From: Chromatiaceae bacterium
GTDB lineage: Bacteria > Pseudomonadota > Gammaproteobacteria > Chromatiales > Chromatiaceae
Direction of reading: 5' to 3'
DNA: 47,490 nucleotides
Assembly: GCA_024235315.1 (NCBI GenBank)
Contig: JACKMP010000011.1
Coordinates: forward strand, 1 to 47,490
The notes beneath the pieces are model-generated. The model saw only the letters and a program-made list of their open reading frames with translations. It made no database searches and was not told the DNA's origin. The translations under genes were made by a program, and so were the position numbers. This document shows, piece by piece, positions 31,919 to 39,912 of the stretch (position 1 is its first letter; each line of letters opens with the position of its first letter).

Positions 31919-32484
31919 TGCTCCTCGACGGGGTTGGGTGGAGTCTGCGGCCGCAACATGCGACGCAGGGTGTCGTCGCGGTAGACGAAATGGTGGCGCA
32001 ATGCGCCCAGCACGTGCAACACGATCAGGGCCAGCAGCAACATCGCCAGGGCGAAGTGGATGTCGCCGGCGATGTCCGCCTGTCCCTCGATGCCCTGCAG
32101 TGTCGCCGGTACGCTGAACCAGCCGAACACGTCCACGGCGCGACCATCCGCGGTCGAGATCAGGTAACCACTGATGACCAGGCACAGCGGCACGAGATAC
32201 AGCAGGCGGCGGACCAGCGCAGCTGCGGTTTTCTCCCGGGCATTGGCGGCGAGGATCGGTGGCTGCGCCCGGGTCAAGCGCCAGGCCCAGCGCGCCAGCA
32301 GGATCAGGCCGAACAGCACGCCGATCGCGCGGTGCAGATCCGGCGCCCGGGTATACCAGGGGTCGTAATAGTCCAGACCGGTCATCCACAGGCCCAGCGG
32401 CAGCAATACCGCGACCATGCCCGCCGTCACCCAGTGCAGGACGATCTGGATCAATCCGTAGCCGTTCACATTGTCATGCCACAT
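31915..32484 (-). CDS. Cytochrome b561 family protein
   Basis: A 189-residue di-heme cytochrome b561 (CybB type) with four membrane helices. Likely heme histidines are in IVLHWVTAG, DLHRAIGVLF, GDIHFALAMLL and VLHVLGALRHHFV. It passes electrons between the quinone pool and a periplasmic partner, in E. coli superoxide for CybB. It lies directly upstream of, and overlaps, yceI, which may deliver or bind quinone. Confidence 0.9.
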   Translation of the reverse strand: MWHDNVNGYGLIQIVLHWVTAGMVAVLLPLGLWMTGLDYYDPWYTRAPDLHRAIGVLFGLILLARWAWRLTRAQPPILAANAREKTAAALVRRLLYLVPLCLVISGYLISTADGRAVDVFGWFSVPATLQGIEGQADIAGDIHFALAMLLLALIVLHVLGALRHHFVYRDDTLRRMLRPQTPPNPVEEQ

Positions 32485-32490
32485 CGAATC

Positions 32491-33642
32491 TCACTGCCCG
32501 GTTGGTGGTGCGTGCCGCAGCATCAGGCTGAGCGCAACCAGTGCACACAGCAGCATCAACAACAGCGCGATGAACGCGTTCCAACCGATCTGTTGATACA
32601 CGAAACCCGGAAGATACGAACCCAGTGCCCCACCGGCGTAATACGCTGATACATACAGACCGTTGACCAGACCCTTGCGTTCCGTCTCCAGGTGGTTGAG
32701 GAAGGCCGAAAGCACGCTGTGCAGCGTGAACATCCCGGCGGCGAAGACCAGCATCGACAGGTAGGCGAACTGGTTGCCGGGCAGGGCGAAGGCCGCCGTA
32801 CCCAGCAGGTACACCAGGCTGCCGGCGACCAGGGTGCGGCGCTCACCACCGCACAGCCGCACCAGGCGCAGCGAGGCAAGCGAGATCACCACCCCGATCA
32901 GATACCCGGTGTATACCAGGGCGATCGCGCTCTGCGAAATGGACGGATCGTTGTCACGCATGTGAAACGGCAGGAAGTTCAGCATCGCGGCGAACACGAA
33001 GAACAGCAGGAAGGCGCTGGCCAGTCCCTCGGCGTAGACCGGGCGGCGCGCCAGGTTGCGGATCTCGACGAGTCGTGGTCGGCCAAGGCGCAGCCTTGGG
33101 TCGGATGCCAGGCGGGTGGTCAGCCAGGTGGCCAGCAATGCGGCGCAGGCCCAGAAAAGGAACGCCGCCTGCCAGTCGAACAGGTCGGTCAGCAGGCCGC
33201 TGAACACGCGCCCGCTGTAGCCGCCGGCAATCGTGGCGGCGATATAGATCGTGATGTTGCGGCGCGTGTTGTGCTGTCCGCCGGCGGCTGAGCTGTAGGT
33301 CATCAGCGCGGTGAAAATGGCCGGCAGCATCATCCCCTCGATGGTGCGCAGCACGAAGAACACCGGGTAGTCCGGCCCGAGGCTGATCGCGAACTGTGCC
33401 ACCGTCAGCACCGCAAAGCCGACTCCCAGCATGTGCTTGGTGGACACGTGTTCCAGCACATAGCCGTACAACAGCGGGCCCAGCGCCAGCGGCACCATGG
33501 TCGCGGTGGTGAGCAGGGCGGTGTCGCCGATCGGGCGCCCCCACTGTTCGGCCAGCAGCGGCAGCAGGGGTTGGGTCGCGTACAGCACCGCGAATCCGAC
33601 AATGGTGCAGTAGACGACGATGGCGAGATTGCGTGATCCCAT
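32491..33642 (-). CDS. MFS transporter
   Basis: A 383-residue major facilitator with about twelve hydrophobic segments. The start MGSRNLAIVVYCTIVGFAVLY leads into LYATQPLLPLLAEQWG, typical of the YnfM/arabinose-efflux-like group of small-molecule exporters. The substrate cannot be told. The frame is open to 33726, but the ATG at 33642 fits the usual short cytoplasmic N terminus. It ends six bases before the cytochrome b561 gene on the same strand, so it may head that operon. Confidence 0.85.
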   Translation of the reverse strand: MGSRNLAIVVYCTIVGFAVLYATQPLLPLLAEQWGRPIGDTALLTTATMVPLALGPLLYGYVLEHVSTKHMLGVGFAVLTVAQFAISLGPDYPVFFVLRTIEGMMLPAIFTALMTYSSAAGGQHNTRRNITIYIAATIAGGYSGRVFSGLLTDLFDWQAAFLFWACAALLATWLTTRLASDPRLRLGRPRLVEIRNLARRPVYAEGLASAFLLFFVFAAMLNFLPFHMRDNDPSISQSAIALVYTGYLIGVVISLASLRLVRLCGGERRTLVAGSLVYLLGTAAFALPGNQFAYLSMLVFAAGMFTLHSVLSAFLNHLETERKGLVNGLYVSAYYAGGALGSYLPGFVYQQIGWNAFIALLLMLLCALVALSLMLRHAPPTGQ

Positions 33643-33792
33643 GACAATTCTGTGAGCGGCGATCGAGACGCCAGTATAGGGGTGCAACAGTTCCGGCCAG
33701 GGTATATCTTGATGTAATAGTTTCAATTGTCATCCGCCGGTGATTCCGGCGTGTCTGCAAACAGGCCCGCATGGTGCGGGCGGAGGGCTTTG

Positions 33793-34569
33793 ATGTCGGA
33801 TGGTCTGAAGTTGCGATTTCTCGGTGTTGGCAACGCGACGGCCCATGAGCTCGGCAACGCGGCGGCGGTGCTCGAAGACGATGCGGCGCAACCGCTGCTG
33901 CTGATCGACTGCGGAGCCACGGTGGTGCCGGCCTACCTGGACCGGTATGGGCAGCTGCCGACGGCGATCTTCATCACCCACACCCACCTCGACCACAGTG
34001 GCGGTCTGGAGAACCTGTTCTACCGCCTGGCCTGCGAATGCCCGACGCTGCGGCCGGTACGCCTGTACGTCCCGGCACCGATCATCGAGCGCCTGCAGCA
34101 GCAGCTGGCTGAAGACCCCTACAAACTGGCGGAAGGGGGAATGAACTTCTGGGATCGCTTCCAGCTGGTGCCGGTGGGGGCGCACTTCTGGCATGTCGGG
34201 CTGTTGTTCGACGTGTTTGCGGTGAGCCATCACGGCTATCGCGCAGCGTTTGGGCTCGGCCTGCAGGGGCGGTTTGTCTATACCGGCGACACCCGTCCAA
34301 TCCCCGAGGTGCTGGCACGCTTCGCCGCCAATGGCGAGGTGGTATTTCACGACTGTGCCTTGCACGCCAATCCCTCGCACACCGGCTCGGAGGATCTCGT
34401 GCAATGCTATCCGCAGGGACTGCGGGATCGCCTGGTGCTGTATCACTACGAGTCACCGGAAACGGCGGACATGCTGCGTGCGCAGGGATACCGCGTCGCA
34501 GAGCCCGGCGTCTGCTTCGACCTGGCGTCCGGCGGTTCGGCAGACGGTCACCTGCGTCGGGTCGTGTAG
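33793..34569 (+). CDS. Metallo-beta-lactamase fold hydrolase (RNase Z-like)
   Basis: A 258-residue metallo-hydrolase. The zinc motif HTHLDH lies at 63-68, preceded by LLIDCGATVVPAYL; further ligands are likely in VSHHGYR, YTGDTR and HDCALHANPSHTGSEDL. The plan resembles RNase Z/ElaC-like hydrolases acting on phosphodiesters, but the flexible exosite arm is missing, so it is not tRNase Z proper. The start at 33793 has GGAGGG eight bases upstream. It precedes a P-loop ATPase gene by 85 bases. The substrate is unknown. Confidence 0.8.
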   Translation: MSDGLKLRFLGVGNATAHELGNAAAVLEDDAAQPLLLIDCGATVVPAYLDRYGQLPTAIFITHTHLDHSGGLENLFYRLACECPTLRPVRLYVPAPIIERLQQQLAEDPYKLAEGGMNFWDRFQLVPVGAHFWHVGLLFDVFAVSHHGYRAAFGLGLQGRFVYTGDTRPIPEVLARFAANGEVVFHDCALHANPSHTGSEDLVQCYPQGLRDRLVLYHYESPETADMLRAQGYRVAEPGVCFDLASGGSADGHLRRVV

Positions 34570-34654
34570 TCGCCGCGATCGCTTTCGGCGGATTTCCACC
34601 GGTGCGGTGCATGACGGATAATGCGCCGCTGGATTCGAGCAGCTGGAGCGAGCA

Positions 34655-35500
34655 GTGAAGTTTACCGTCGAGGAGTTCCGTAACTGGAGCCACAAGAACG
34701 TCACCCTGCTGGGGATGTCGGGCGTGGGCAAGACCTACCTGTCCGCACTGTTGCGCCGGCACGACTGGTACCACTACTCGGGCGACTATCGCATCGGTAC
34801 CCGGTATCTGGACGAGAGCATCCTCGACCTGATCAAGGAACAGGCCATGCAGGTGCCTTTCCTCAGCCAGCTGCTGCGCAACGACTGGATCTATATCCGT
34901 AACAACATCAAGGTCTCTGATCTCGGGCCTGTGCTGTCGTTCGTCGGCAAGCTCGGAAACCCGGAACTCGGGGGCGTACCGCTCGAGGATTTCCAGCGCC
35001 GTCAGGCGCAGTACCGTGAGGCCGAGATCGCCGCGATGCGCGACGTGCCGTCCTTCATCGACAAGGCGCAGAAGATCTACGGCTATCAGAACTTCGTCAA
35101 CGATGTCGGTGGTTCGCTGTGCGAACTCGACGACCCTGGCGTGATCGACCTGCTGGTAAAGCACACCCTGATGCTCTATATCCAGGTGACCGACCAGGAG
35201 GAGGAGCGCAAGCTGATCGCGCGCGCGCAGAGCGATCCGAAGCCACTCTATTACCGACCTGATTTTCTGCTCGAACAGTTGCAGGTATACCTGAATGAGA
35301 ATGGCCTGGGCTATGCCGCGGAAATGGACCCGGACGCGTTCACCCGCTGGGTGTTTCCGCGCCTGTTCCATTCGCGGGTGCCGCGTTACGAGACGATTGC
35401 CGAACAGGGTTACACCGTGACATCGAGGGAGGTGGCACAGGTGCGCGACGAGCAGGATTTCCTCGGCCTGCTGGAAACCGCGATCGCGCGCAGCCAGTAA
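34655..35500 (+). CDS. P-loop ATPase/GTPase-like protein next to metA
   Basis: A 281-residue protein with an early Walker A motif GMSGVGKT (20-27) after KNVTLLG. No clear Walker B or G-protein NKxD motif is obvious; HYSGDYRIGTRYLDE and SKYGYQNFVNDVGGS-like segments (FVNDVGGSLCELDD, about 150) may supply the acidic residue. The rest is helical. I know such proteins as conserved, unnamed ATPases next to the MetA gene in related bacteria; the function is unknown. The GTG start at 34655 has GGAG nine bases upstream. It ends four bases before metA, so translation is coupled. Confidence 0.75.
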   Translation: MKFTVEEFRNWSHKNVTLLGMSGVGKTYLSALLRRHDWYHYSGDYRIGTRYLDESILDLIKEQAMQVPFLSQLLRNDWIYIRNNIKVSDLGPVLSFVGKLGNPELGGVPLEDFQRRQAQYREAEIAAMRDVPSFIDKAQKIYGYQNFVNDVGGSLCELDDPGVIDLLVKHTLMLYIQVTDQEEERKLIARAQSDPKPLYYRPDFLLEQLQVYLNENGLGYAAEMDPDAFTRWVFPRLFHSRVPRYETIAEQGYTVTSREVAQVRDEQDFLGLLETAIARSQ

Positions 35501-35504
35501 TCAG

Positions 35505-36623
35505 ATGCCGATAGTCGCCCACAACGATCTGCCGACCTTCCAGCGCCTGCGCGAGGAGGGGGTCAACGTGCTGCCGCCCGACCGTGCGCTGCATCAGGAT
35601 ATCCGCGAGCTGCACATCGGCCTGTTGAACATGATGCCGGACAAGGCGTTGGCGGCGACCGAGCGGCAGTTCTTTCGCCTGGTCGGTGAGAGCAATCCGA
35701 TCGCCCAGTTCTATGTGCATCCGTTCACGCTGCCGCAGTTGCCGCGCGGTGCCGCGGCGCAGCGGCATGTCGACGCGTTCTACGACAGCTTCGAGCAGGT
35801 GAGGGAACAGGGCCTCGATGCGTTGATCATCACCGGTGCCAACGTGGTCGGGCCCGACCTGTCGCAACAGCCGTTCTGGCAGCCACTGATCGAGGTGATC
35901 GACTGGGCCTATGCGAACGTGACATCGACGCTGTGCAGCTGCCTGGCGACGCACGCGGTGCTGGAGTTCCGTTATGGTCAGCGCCGGACACCGCGGCCGC
36001 TGAAGACCTGGGGCGTCTTCCCGCATCGCGTCGTTGATCGGATGCACCCACTGGTGCACGACGTGAATACCCGCTTCGACGTGCCACATTCGCGCTGGAA
36101 CGACGTGTCACACGCGCAGTTCGATGCCGCAGGTCTGCGTGTGCTGGCGCAGAGCGACATCGGCGTACACCTCGCCACCAGCCGGGACGGATTCCGCTTT
36201 GTGTTTTTCCAGGGGCATCCCGAGTACGACACCATTTCGTTGCTGAAGGAGTACAAGCGCGAGGTGATGCGCTACGCAAACGGTGAGACAACGCTGTTCC
36301 CCCCGTTCGTCGAAAACTATTTCACCATGCGTGATGAAGCGGTGCTGCGTGAGTACCGGGTGCGAATGGACAGTTCATTGGCAGCTGGCGGCGCCATACC
36401 GGACTTTCCCGACGCCTTGTTGACCGCAGGACTGGACAACACCTGGCGTGACACCGCGCATGCGGTGATCGGCAACTGGATGGGACTGGTCTACCAGCTG
36501 ACCCACAGCGACCGGCGCAAGCCGTTCATGGACGGCATCGACCCCGACAATCCGCTCGGTCTGCCTGGCCCACTAGAGTGCGCTGCCGACGAATCCGATC
36601 GCACAGTTGAGCAGGCCGAGTGA
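35505..36623 (+). CDS. metA: Homoserine O-acyltransferase of the MetA (GATase-like) family
   Basis: A 372-residue MetA-family enzyme. The acyl-enzyme cysteine is C146 in LCSCLATHAV; the partner residues are H238 and E240 in FFQGHPEYD, as in E. coli C142/H235/E237. The N-terminal LHIGLLNMMPDKALAATERQFFRLVG is diagnostic. It activates homoserine for methionine synthesis, most likely with succinyl-CoA; the donor-specifying residue near ITGANVVGPDL differs from E. coli, so the donor is uncertain. The ATG at 35505 follows the ATPase stop by four bases. The 3' end overlaps the convergent CopD-like pseudogene by 51 bases. No SAM riboswitch is visible. Confidence 0.9.
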   Translation: MPIVAHNDLPTFQRLREEGVNVLPPDRALHQDIRELHIGLLNMMPDKALAATERQFFRLVGESNPIAQFYVHPFTLPQLPRGAAAQRHVDAFYDSFEQVREQGLDALIITGANVVGPDLSQQPFWQPLIEVIDWAYANVTSTLCSCLATHAVLEFRYGQRRTPRPLKTWGVFPHRVVDRMHPLVHDVNTRFDVPHSRWNDVSHAQFDAAGLRVLAQSDIGVHLATSRDGFRFVFFQGHPEYDTISLLKEYKREVMRYANGETTLFPPFVENYFTMRDEAVLREYRVRMDSSLAAGGAIPDFPDALLTAGLDNTWRDTAHAVIGNWMGLVYQLTHSDRRKPFMDGIDPDNPLGLPGPLECAADESDRTVEQAE

Positions 36624-37035
36624 GAGATTGATCGCCATCACCGGGCGCATCTTTGTCGTCACGCCGGCGGCCGTGGCTGTGTCGTCATCCTTCACCGCGG
36701 CACCGGGTCGCCGGTAAAGACCGAAGTAAAGGTAGGCGAACAGGACGGCCATCAGCAGACCGACACCGTGCATCAGCTGGAGGTACGGGGCGTCATGGGC
36801 TAGACCCACCGAAGCGCAGGAACATGTCGGTGTAGCCCGTGACCAGCAGCAGGACGATCATCACCCATACCCATGGATAGAAATGGCTGTATGCCGACAG
36901 CCACAGGCGCACCCGCAGTGTCGGATCGAGCGTGGCGTTGGCCGCTGGGCGCAGTGCCATGTACGCGAAGAAGATACCGCCGACCCAGGCGACTGCCGCC
37001 AGAACGTGAACCGCCTGGGCGATGGTCGAGATCAT
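36573..37035 (-). pseudogene. CopD-like membrane protein split by a frameshift
   Basis: The first part (36793-37035) reads AVHVLAAVAWVGGIFFAYMALRP up to FLRFGG and stops. The second part (36573-36809), in another frame, continues AHDAPYLQLMHGVGLLMAVLFAYLYFGLYRR to the end. Together they give the usual four-helix protein of about 150 residues of the CopD/DUF-type family. Removing one G from the GGG run near 36806-36810 would restore RFGGLAHDAPYL without a gap. It may be a real frameshift, a sequence error, or two coupled genes using the overlapping GTG. It is the last gene of the long minus-strand operon, 10 bases after the rhodanese gene. Confidence 0.65.
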
Positions 37036-37045
37036 GCTTTGGTCC

Positions 37046-37918
37046 TCAAGCCACCTTCCATGCCGCAGCAGGGTGGCCGCTTTCTATCGGCAACTGCGGG
37101 TCGCGCGACCACTCGTTCCACGAACCGAAATACAGGCGGACATCCTTGACTCCAGCCTCCTTCAGCGCGACAAACGTGTTGGACGCACGAGCGCCCTTGA
37201 AACAATAAAGGTAGACGGTCGAGTCCGGTGTGATCCCGACCGTTGCGCATTCGGCCTGAAGCTCGGTCTTCGACTTGAACATCGGCACTTCCTCTCCGGG
37301 TTTCATCATGCGATACCACTCGAGCCAGACCGCGCCCGGAATGCGGCCCTTGCGTGGGCAGTAGTCGATCCCGTAGGGCGAGGAGCTGATGCCGACCCAC
37401 TCGTCGACGTCGCGCACATCGAGCTTGACGATCGCCTGGTCGTCGAGTGCGGCCAGCATGTCGTCGCGGGTCAGCATGACGCCCGCTGCGGCTGAATCGA
37501 TCGGGAATTCTCTGGGCTGTGGCGTGGTCGTCTCGGTGCTGCTTGGCAGTCCCTCCGCCAACCATGCCTGGTAGCCGCCATGCAGGATTGCAGCCTTGCG
37601 GTAGCCGAGAAACTGCAGCAGGAAATAGCCGCGGCACGACTGGCCGAACCCGCTGTTCATGCTCTCTTCGTAGATCACAGCGACCTCTTCGCCCGACAGA
37701 CCGGCAGCGCCGAAAGCGGCGGCAAACTTGTTGCGAAGTTCCTCGAGTCCCTCCTTCGACGACATCGCTAGGAACGTGAAGATGTCGTGCAGATTGACCG
37801 CGCCGGGGATGTGGCCGGCAGCGAATGCCTCCGGCGAACGGGTATCGATCACCACTGCGGGCAGCGATTCCGTGATACCCAGCAATTGCCGTGGTGTTAT
37901 CAGAATGTTATGGGTCAT
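37046..37918 (-). CDS. Two-domain sulfurtransferase (rhodanese)
   Basis: A 290-residue protein with two rhodanese domains (about 5-130 and 150-285). The C-terminal domain holds the catalytic C239 in YLYCFKGARASNTF; the N-terminal domain has an inactive counterpart (IYEESMNSGFGQSCRG). Such enzymes move sulfane sulfur from thiosulfate or a persulfide to cyanide or another thiol. The ATG at 37918 has GGAG upstream; the frame is open further only into the HupE-adjacent gap. There is no signal peptide, so it acts in the cytoplasm. It lies in the operon with HupE, WD40, CobW and the ABC importer. Confidence 0.88.
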   Translation of the reverse strand: MTHNILITPRQLLGITESLPAVVIDTRSPEAFAAGHIPGAVNLHDIFTFLAMSSKEGLEELRNKFAAAFGAAGLSGEEVAVIYEESMNSGFGQSCRGYFLLQFLGYRKAAILHGGYQAWLAEGLPSSTETTTPQPREFPIDSAAAGVMLTRDDMLAALDDQAIVKLDVRDVDEWVGISSSPYGIDYCPRKGRIPGAVWLEWYRMMKPGEEVPMFKSKTELQAECATVGITPDSTVYLYCFKGARASNTFVALKEAGVKDVRLYFGSWNEWSRDPQLPIESGHPAAAWKVA

Positions 37919-38018
37919 GTTGGTTTCTCCTTCGAAACGGATACAACTGGAATCGAAAGTGCACGGCGACCGTCCAACAGCTCTGCACCGATGCCGCCGA
38001 ACGGTCGCGTCTGCGGCA

Positions 38019-38666
38019 TCAGGCAATGTTCATCCCAAGGAACAGTGCGCCGGTCGCCGTGGCGGCCAGGCCGGTGTAGCGGACAACCCCTGCCTGCAGC
38101 TGAGGTGAGTGCCGAGCCACGGCGTCGAGTGCCTTCACGCCGCCGACGATGATTGCGAACTGGATCAGGGCGAAGCCGGCGAGGTACGAAAGCAGCGGTG
38201 TCGACTCGGCACCCACGATCGATTCACCGTAGGCATAGCCGTGAAAGACGCCAATCACGCCAAACAGGCCGCCGAGAAGCAGCGCCGGCAGGCTGTGTCG
38301 CAGCACAACGGTCAGGCCGCCGAGCAGCACGGACAAAGCGATGACGGTCTCTGTCATCGGCAGGTCGGCGGCACCCAGGTGATGCAGTGTGCCGGCGACA
38401 GTACCGACGACGAAGGCGAGTGGCACCAGGTAACGGCCACGGCCGGTGAGCATTGCACTCAGCAACGCGGCCACCAGCAGGAACGCGAGGTGGTCGAGAC
38501 CAATGACCGGGTGTGCAATACCGGACAACAGGCCCTGGGCGAGCGTGTCGGGCGTGGCGCCACCCATGGCGTGGTGGGCGTGCGCGGCGGGGGTCGCGAG
38601 CACGAGGCTGGCGGTGCCGACAAGCAGGGTTCGATGTGATGCGGAAATGTGAGCTGGGATCTTCAT
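38019..38666 (-). CDS. HupE/UreJ family membrane protein
   Basis: A 215-residue membrane protein with a signal peptide (ending PAAHA) followed by a histidine-containing N terminus (HHAMGG). Family motifs are HPVIGLDHLAFLL and GVFHGYAYGES, plus about six hydrophobic helices. HupE/UreJ proteins import nickel or cobalt, usually beside hydrogenase or urease genes; none are present here. A metal role fits the neighbouring CobW metallochaperone. Confidence 0.9.
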   Translation of the reverse strand: MKIPAHISASHRTLLVGTASLVLATPAAHAHHAMGGATPDTLAQGLLSGIAHPVIGLDHLAFLLVAALLSAMLTGRGRYLVPLAFVVGTVAGTLHHLGAADLPMTETVIALSVLLGGLTVVLRHSLPALLLGGLFGVIGVFHGYAYGESIVGAESTPLLSYLAGFALIQFAIIVGGVKALDAVARHSPQLQAGVVRYTGLAATATGALFLGMNIA

Positions 38667-38784
38667 CGCGATTACCTCGTCAATTGGCGTTTTTCGGCGT
38701 TATGCCTGGCGGACCAGGACGAATTCGGGCAGCGAACTGCCGTTGGTGGGAAAACTGGCGCGGCACGGTGCCGCAAGCGGGTGT

Positions 38785-39912
38785 TCAATCCTGTGCACGG
38801 CGCAGCTCCCGCGCCGGGTGCTGCCGCACCGGCTGCCCACTGTCGCTCTGCAGGCGGTCGACCAGGTGCAACCGGCCATCGCCGTCGGCGACGCTCAACA
38901 CGGCATTGACCGGATGCCATTGCACCACCGTGATCTCACTACCCAGGGCCAGGGAGAAGACCGCATCGCCATTTTCGTCCCAGATGCATAGGCGGCCGTT
39001 ACGGTCTCCGGATGCAAGCAGGCGGCCATCTGCCGACCACGCGATCGCCGTGACTGTTGCCTGGTGGTGTCGCAGCGGTCTGCCTTTGGCCGATCCGTTC
39101 TTGGTGTCCGTGCGATCGACGGGCATGTCCCAAAGTACGATATCGGGACCACCGGCCGTCGCGATGACTGTCCGACGTGGATGCCAGGCCAGGCAGTTCA
39201 CCTTGCTGGGGTAGCCGCGCATCGTCAGCTGTCGTGCCGCGTTATTGGTGTCCGTGGGTCGCCAGACCTGGAGAAATCCGTCTTGAGTACCAACCGCGAG
39301 CGCCCGGCCCTGGGGCTGCCATGCCACCGAAACCGGTGCCCCCGGAAAGGTCAGCAGCTGCACGGGTTCGGCGTCACCGGTGACGGCGTCACCCAGGCGC
39401 CAAAGGTAGAGACCTTTGTTTGCCGCACTGGCCAGGCGTCGGCCGTCTGGTGCCCAGTCCATCGCCAGCACGTGACGACGGGCGTCGTACCACATGCCAA
39501 GCGACTCGGTGCCTTGCCACAGGGAGATTGTCTTTCGCGCCGCGGCTGCCAGGACCTTGCCGTCCGGGGTCCAGGCGAGGTGCTCGACCCAGTCGTTTTC
39601 GTTGGCCAGGGTGCTCAACGCCTCACCATCGACACTGTTCCACAGCGCGACCTTGCCGTCTTCGCCGGCGCTGGCGAGCACACGGTCGTCGCCCGGTTGC
39701 AGGCGCAGGCGTGTGATGCCGCCGTCGTGGGCCTGCCAGCGTGCAGTCACTTCGCTGCCGTGGTCGAGGCGGTGTACTGCGCCGGCAGCGCTGCCAACCA
39801 GCAATGCCTTGCCGTCACTGCTCCAGGCCAGGTCGGTGACCACGTCGTCGAGGGTGTGCGAGTGGCGCAGACCGAAGGGTGCTTTACCGGCAATCGCGGC
39901 TAGGCCAGGCAC
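38785..39912 (-). CDS. WD40-repeat beta-propeller protein
   Basis: A 375-residue protein made almost wholly of WD40 repeats. Eight blades are visible, each with an AW(S/T/A)PDG...LA(S/A)...(D/G)...(L/V)W pattern, such as LAWTPDGKVLAAAA, MDWAPDGRRLASAANKG, VAWQPQGRALAVG and IAWSADGRLLASGDRNG. No signal peptide is present, so it is cytosolic and probably a protein-docking scaffold. It starts at GTG 39912 and overlaps the end of the CobW gene by 13 bases, so the two are translationally coupled and probably interact. Confidence 0.88.
   Translation of the reverse strand: MPGLAAIAGKAPFGLRHSHTLDDVVTDLAWSSDGKALLVGSAAGAVHRLDHGSEVTARWQAHDGGITRLRLQPGDDRVLASAGEDGKVALWNSVDGEALSTLANENDWVEHLAWTPDGKVLAAAARKTISLWQGTESLGMWYDARRHVLAMDWAPDGRRLASAANKGLYLWRLGDAVTGDAEPVQLLTFPGAPVSVAWQPQGRALAVGTQDGFLQVWRPTDTNNAARQLTMRGYPSKVNCLAWHPRRTVIATAGGPDIVLWDMPVDRTDTKNGSAKGRPLRHHQATVTAIAWSADGRLLASGDRNGRLCIWDENGDAVFSLALGSEITVVQWHPVNAVLSVADGDGRLHLVDRLQSDSGQPVRQHPARELRRAQD

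Noticed and set aside
31919..32389. Upstream extension of the yceI frame
   Set aside because: It runs over the cytochrome b561 gene; the signal peptide of YceI starts at MMKRYS (31918).
35400..35504. SAM riboswitch or MetJ/MetR control before metA
   Set aside because: metA begins four bases after the ATPase gene; no leader space exists and no box-like structure is seen upstream of the ATPase gene either.
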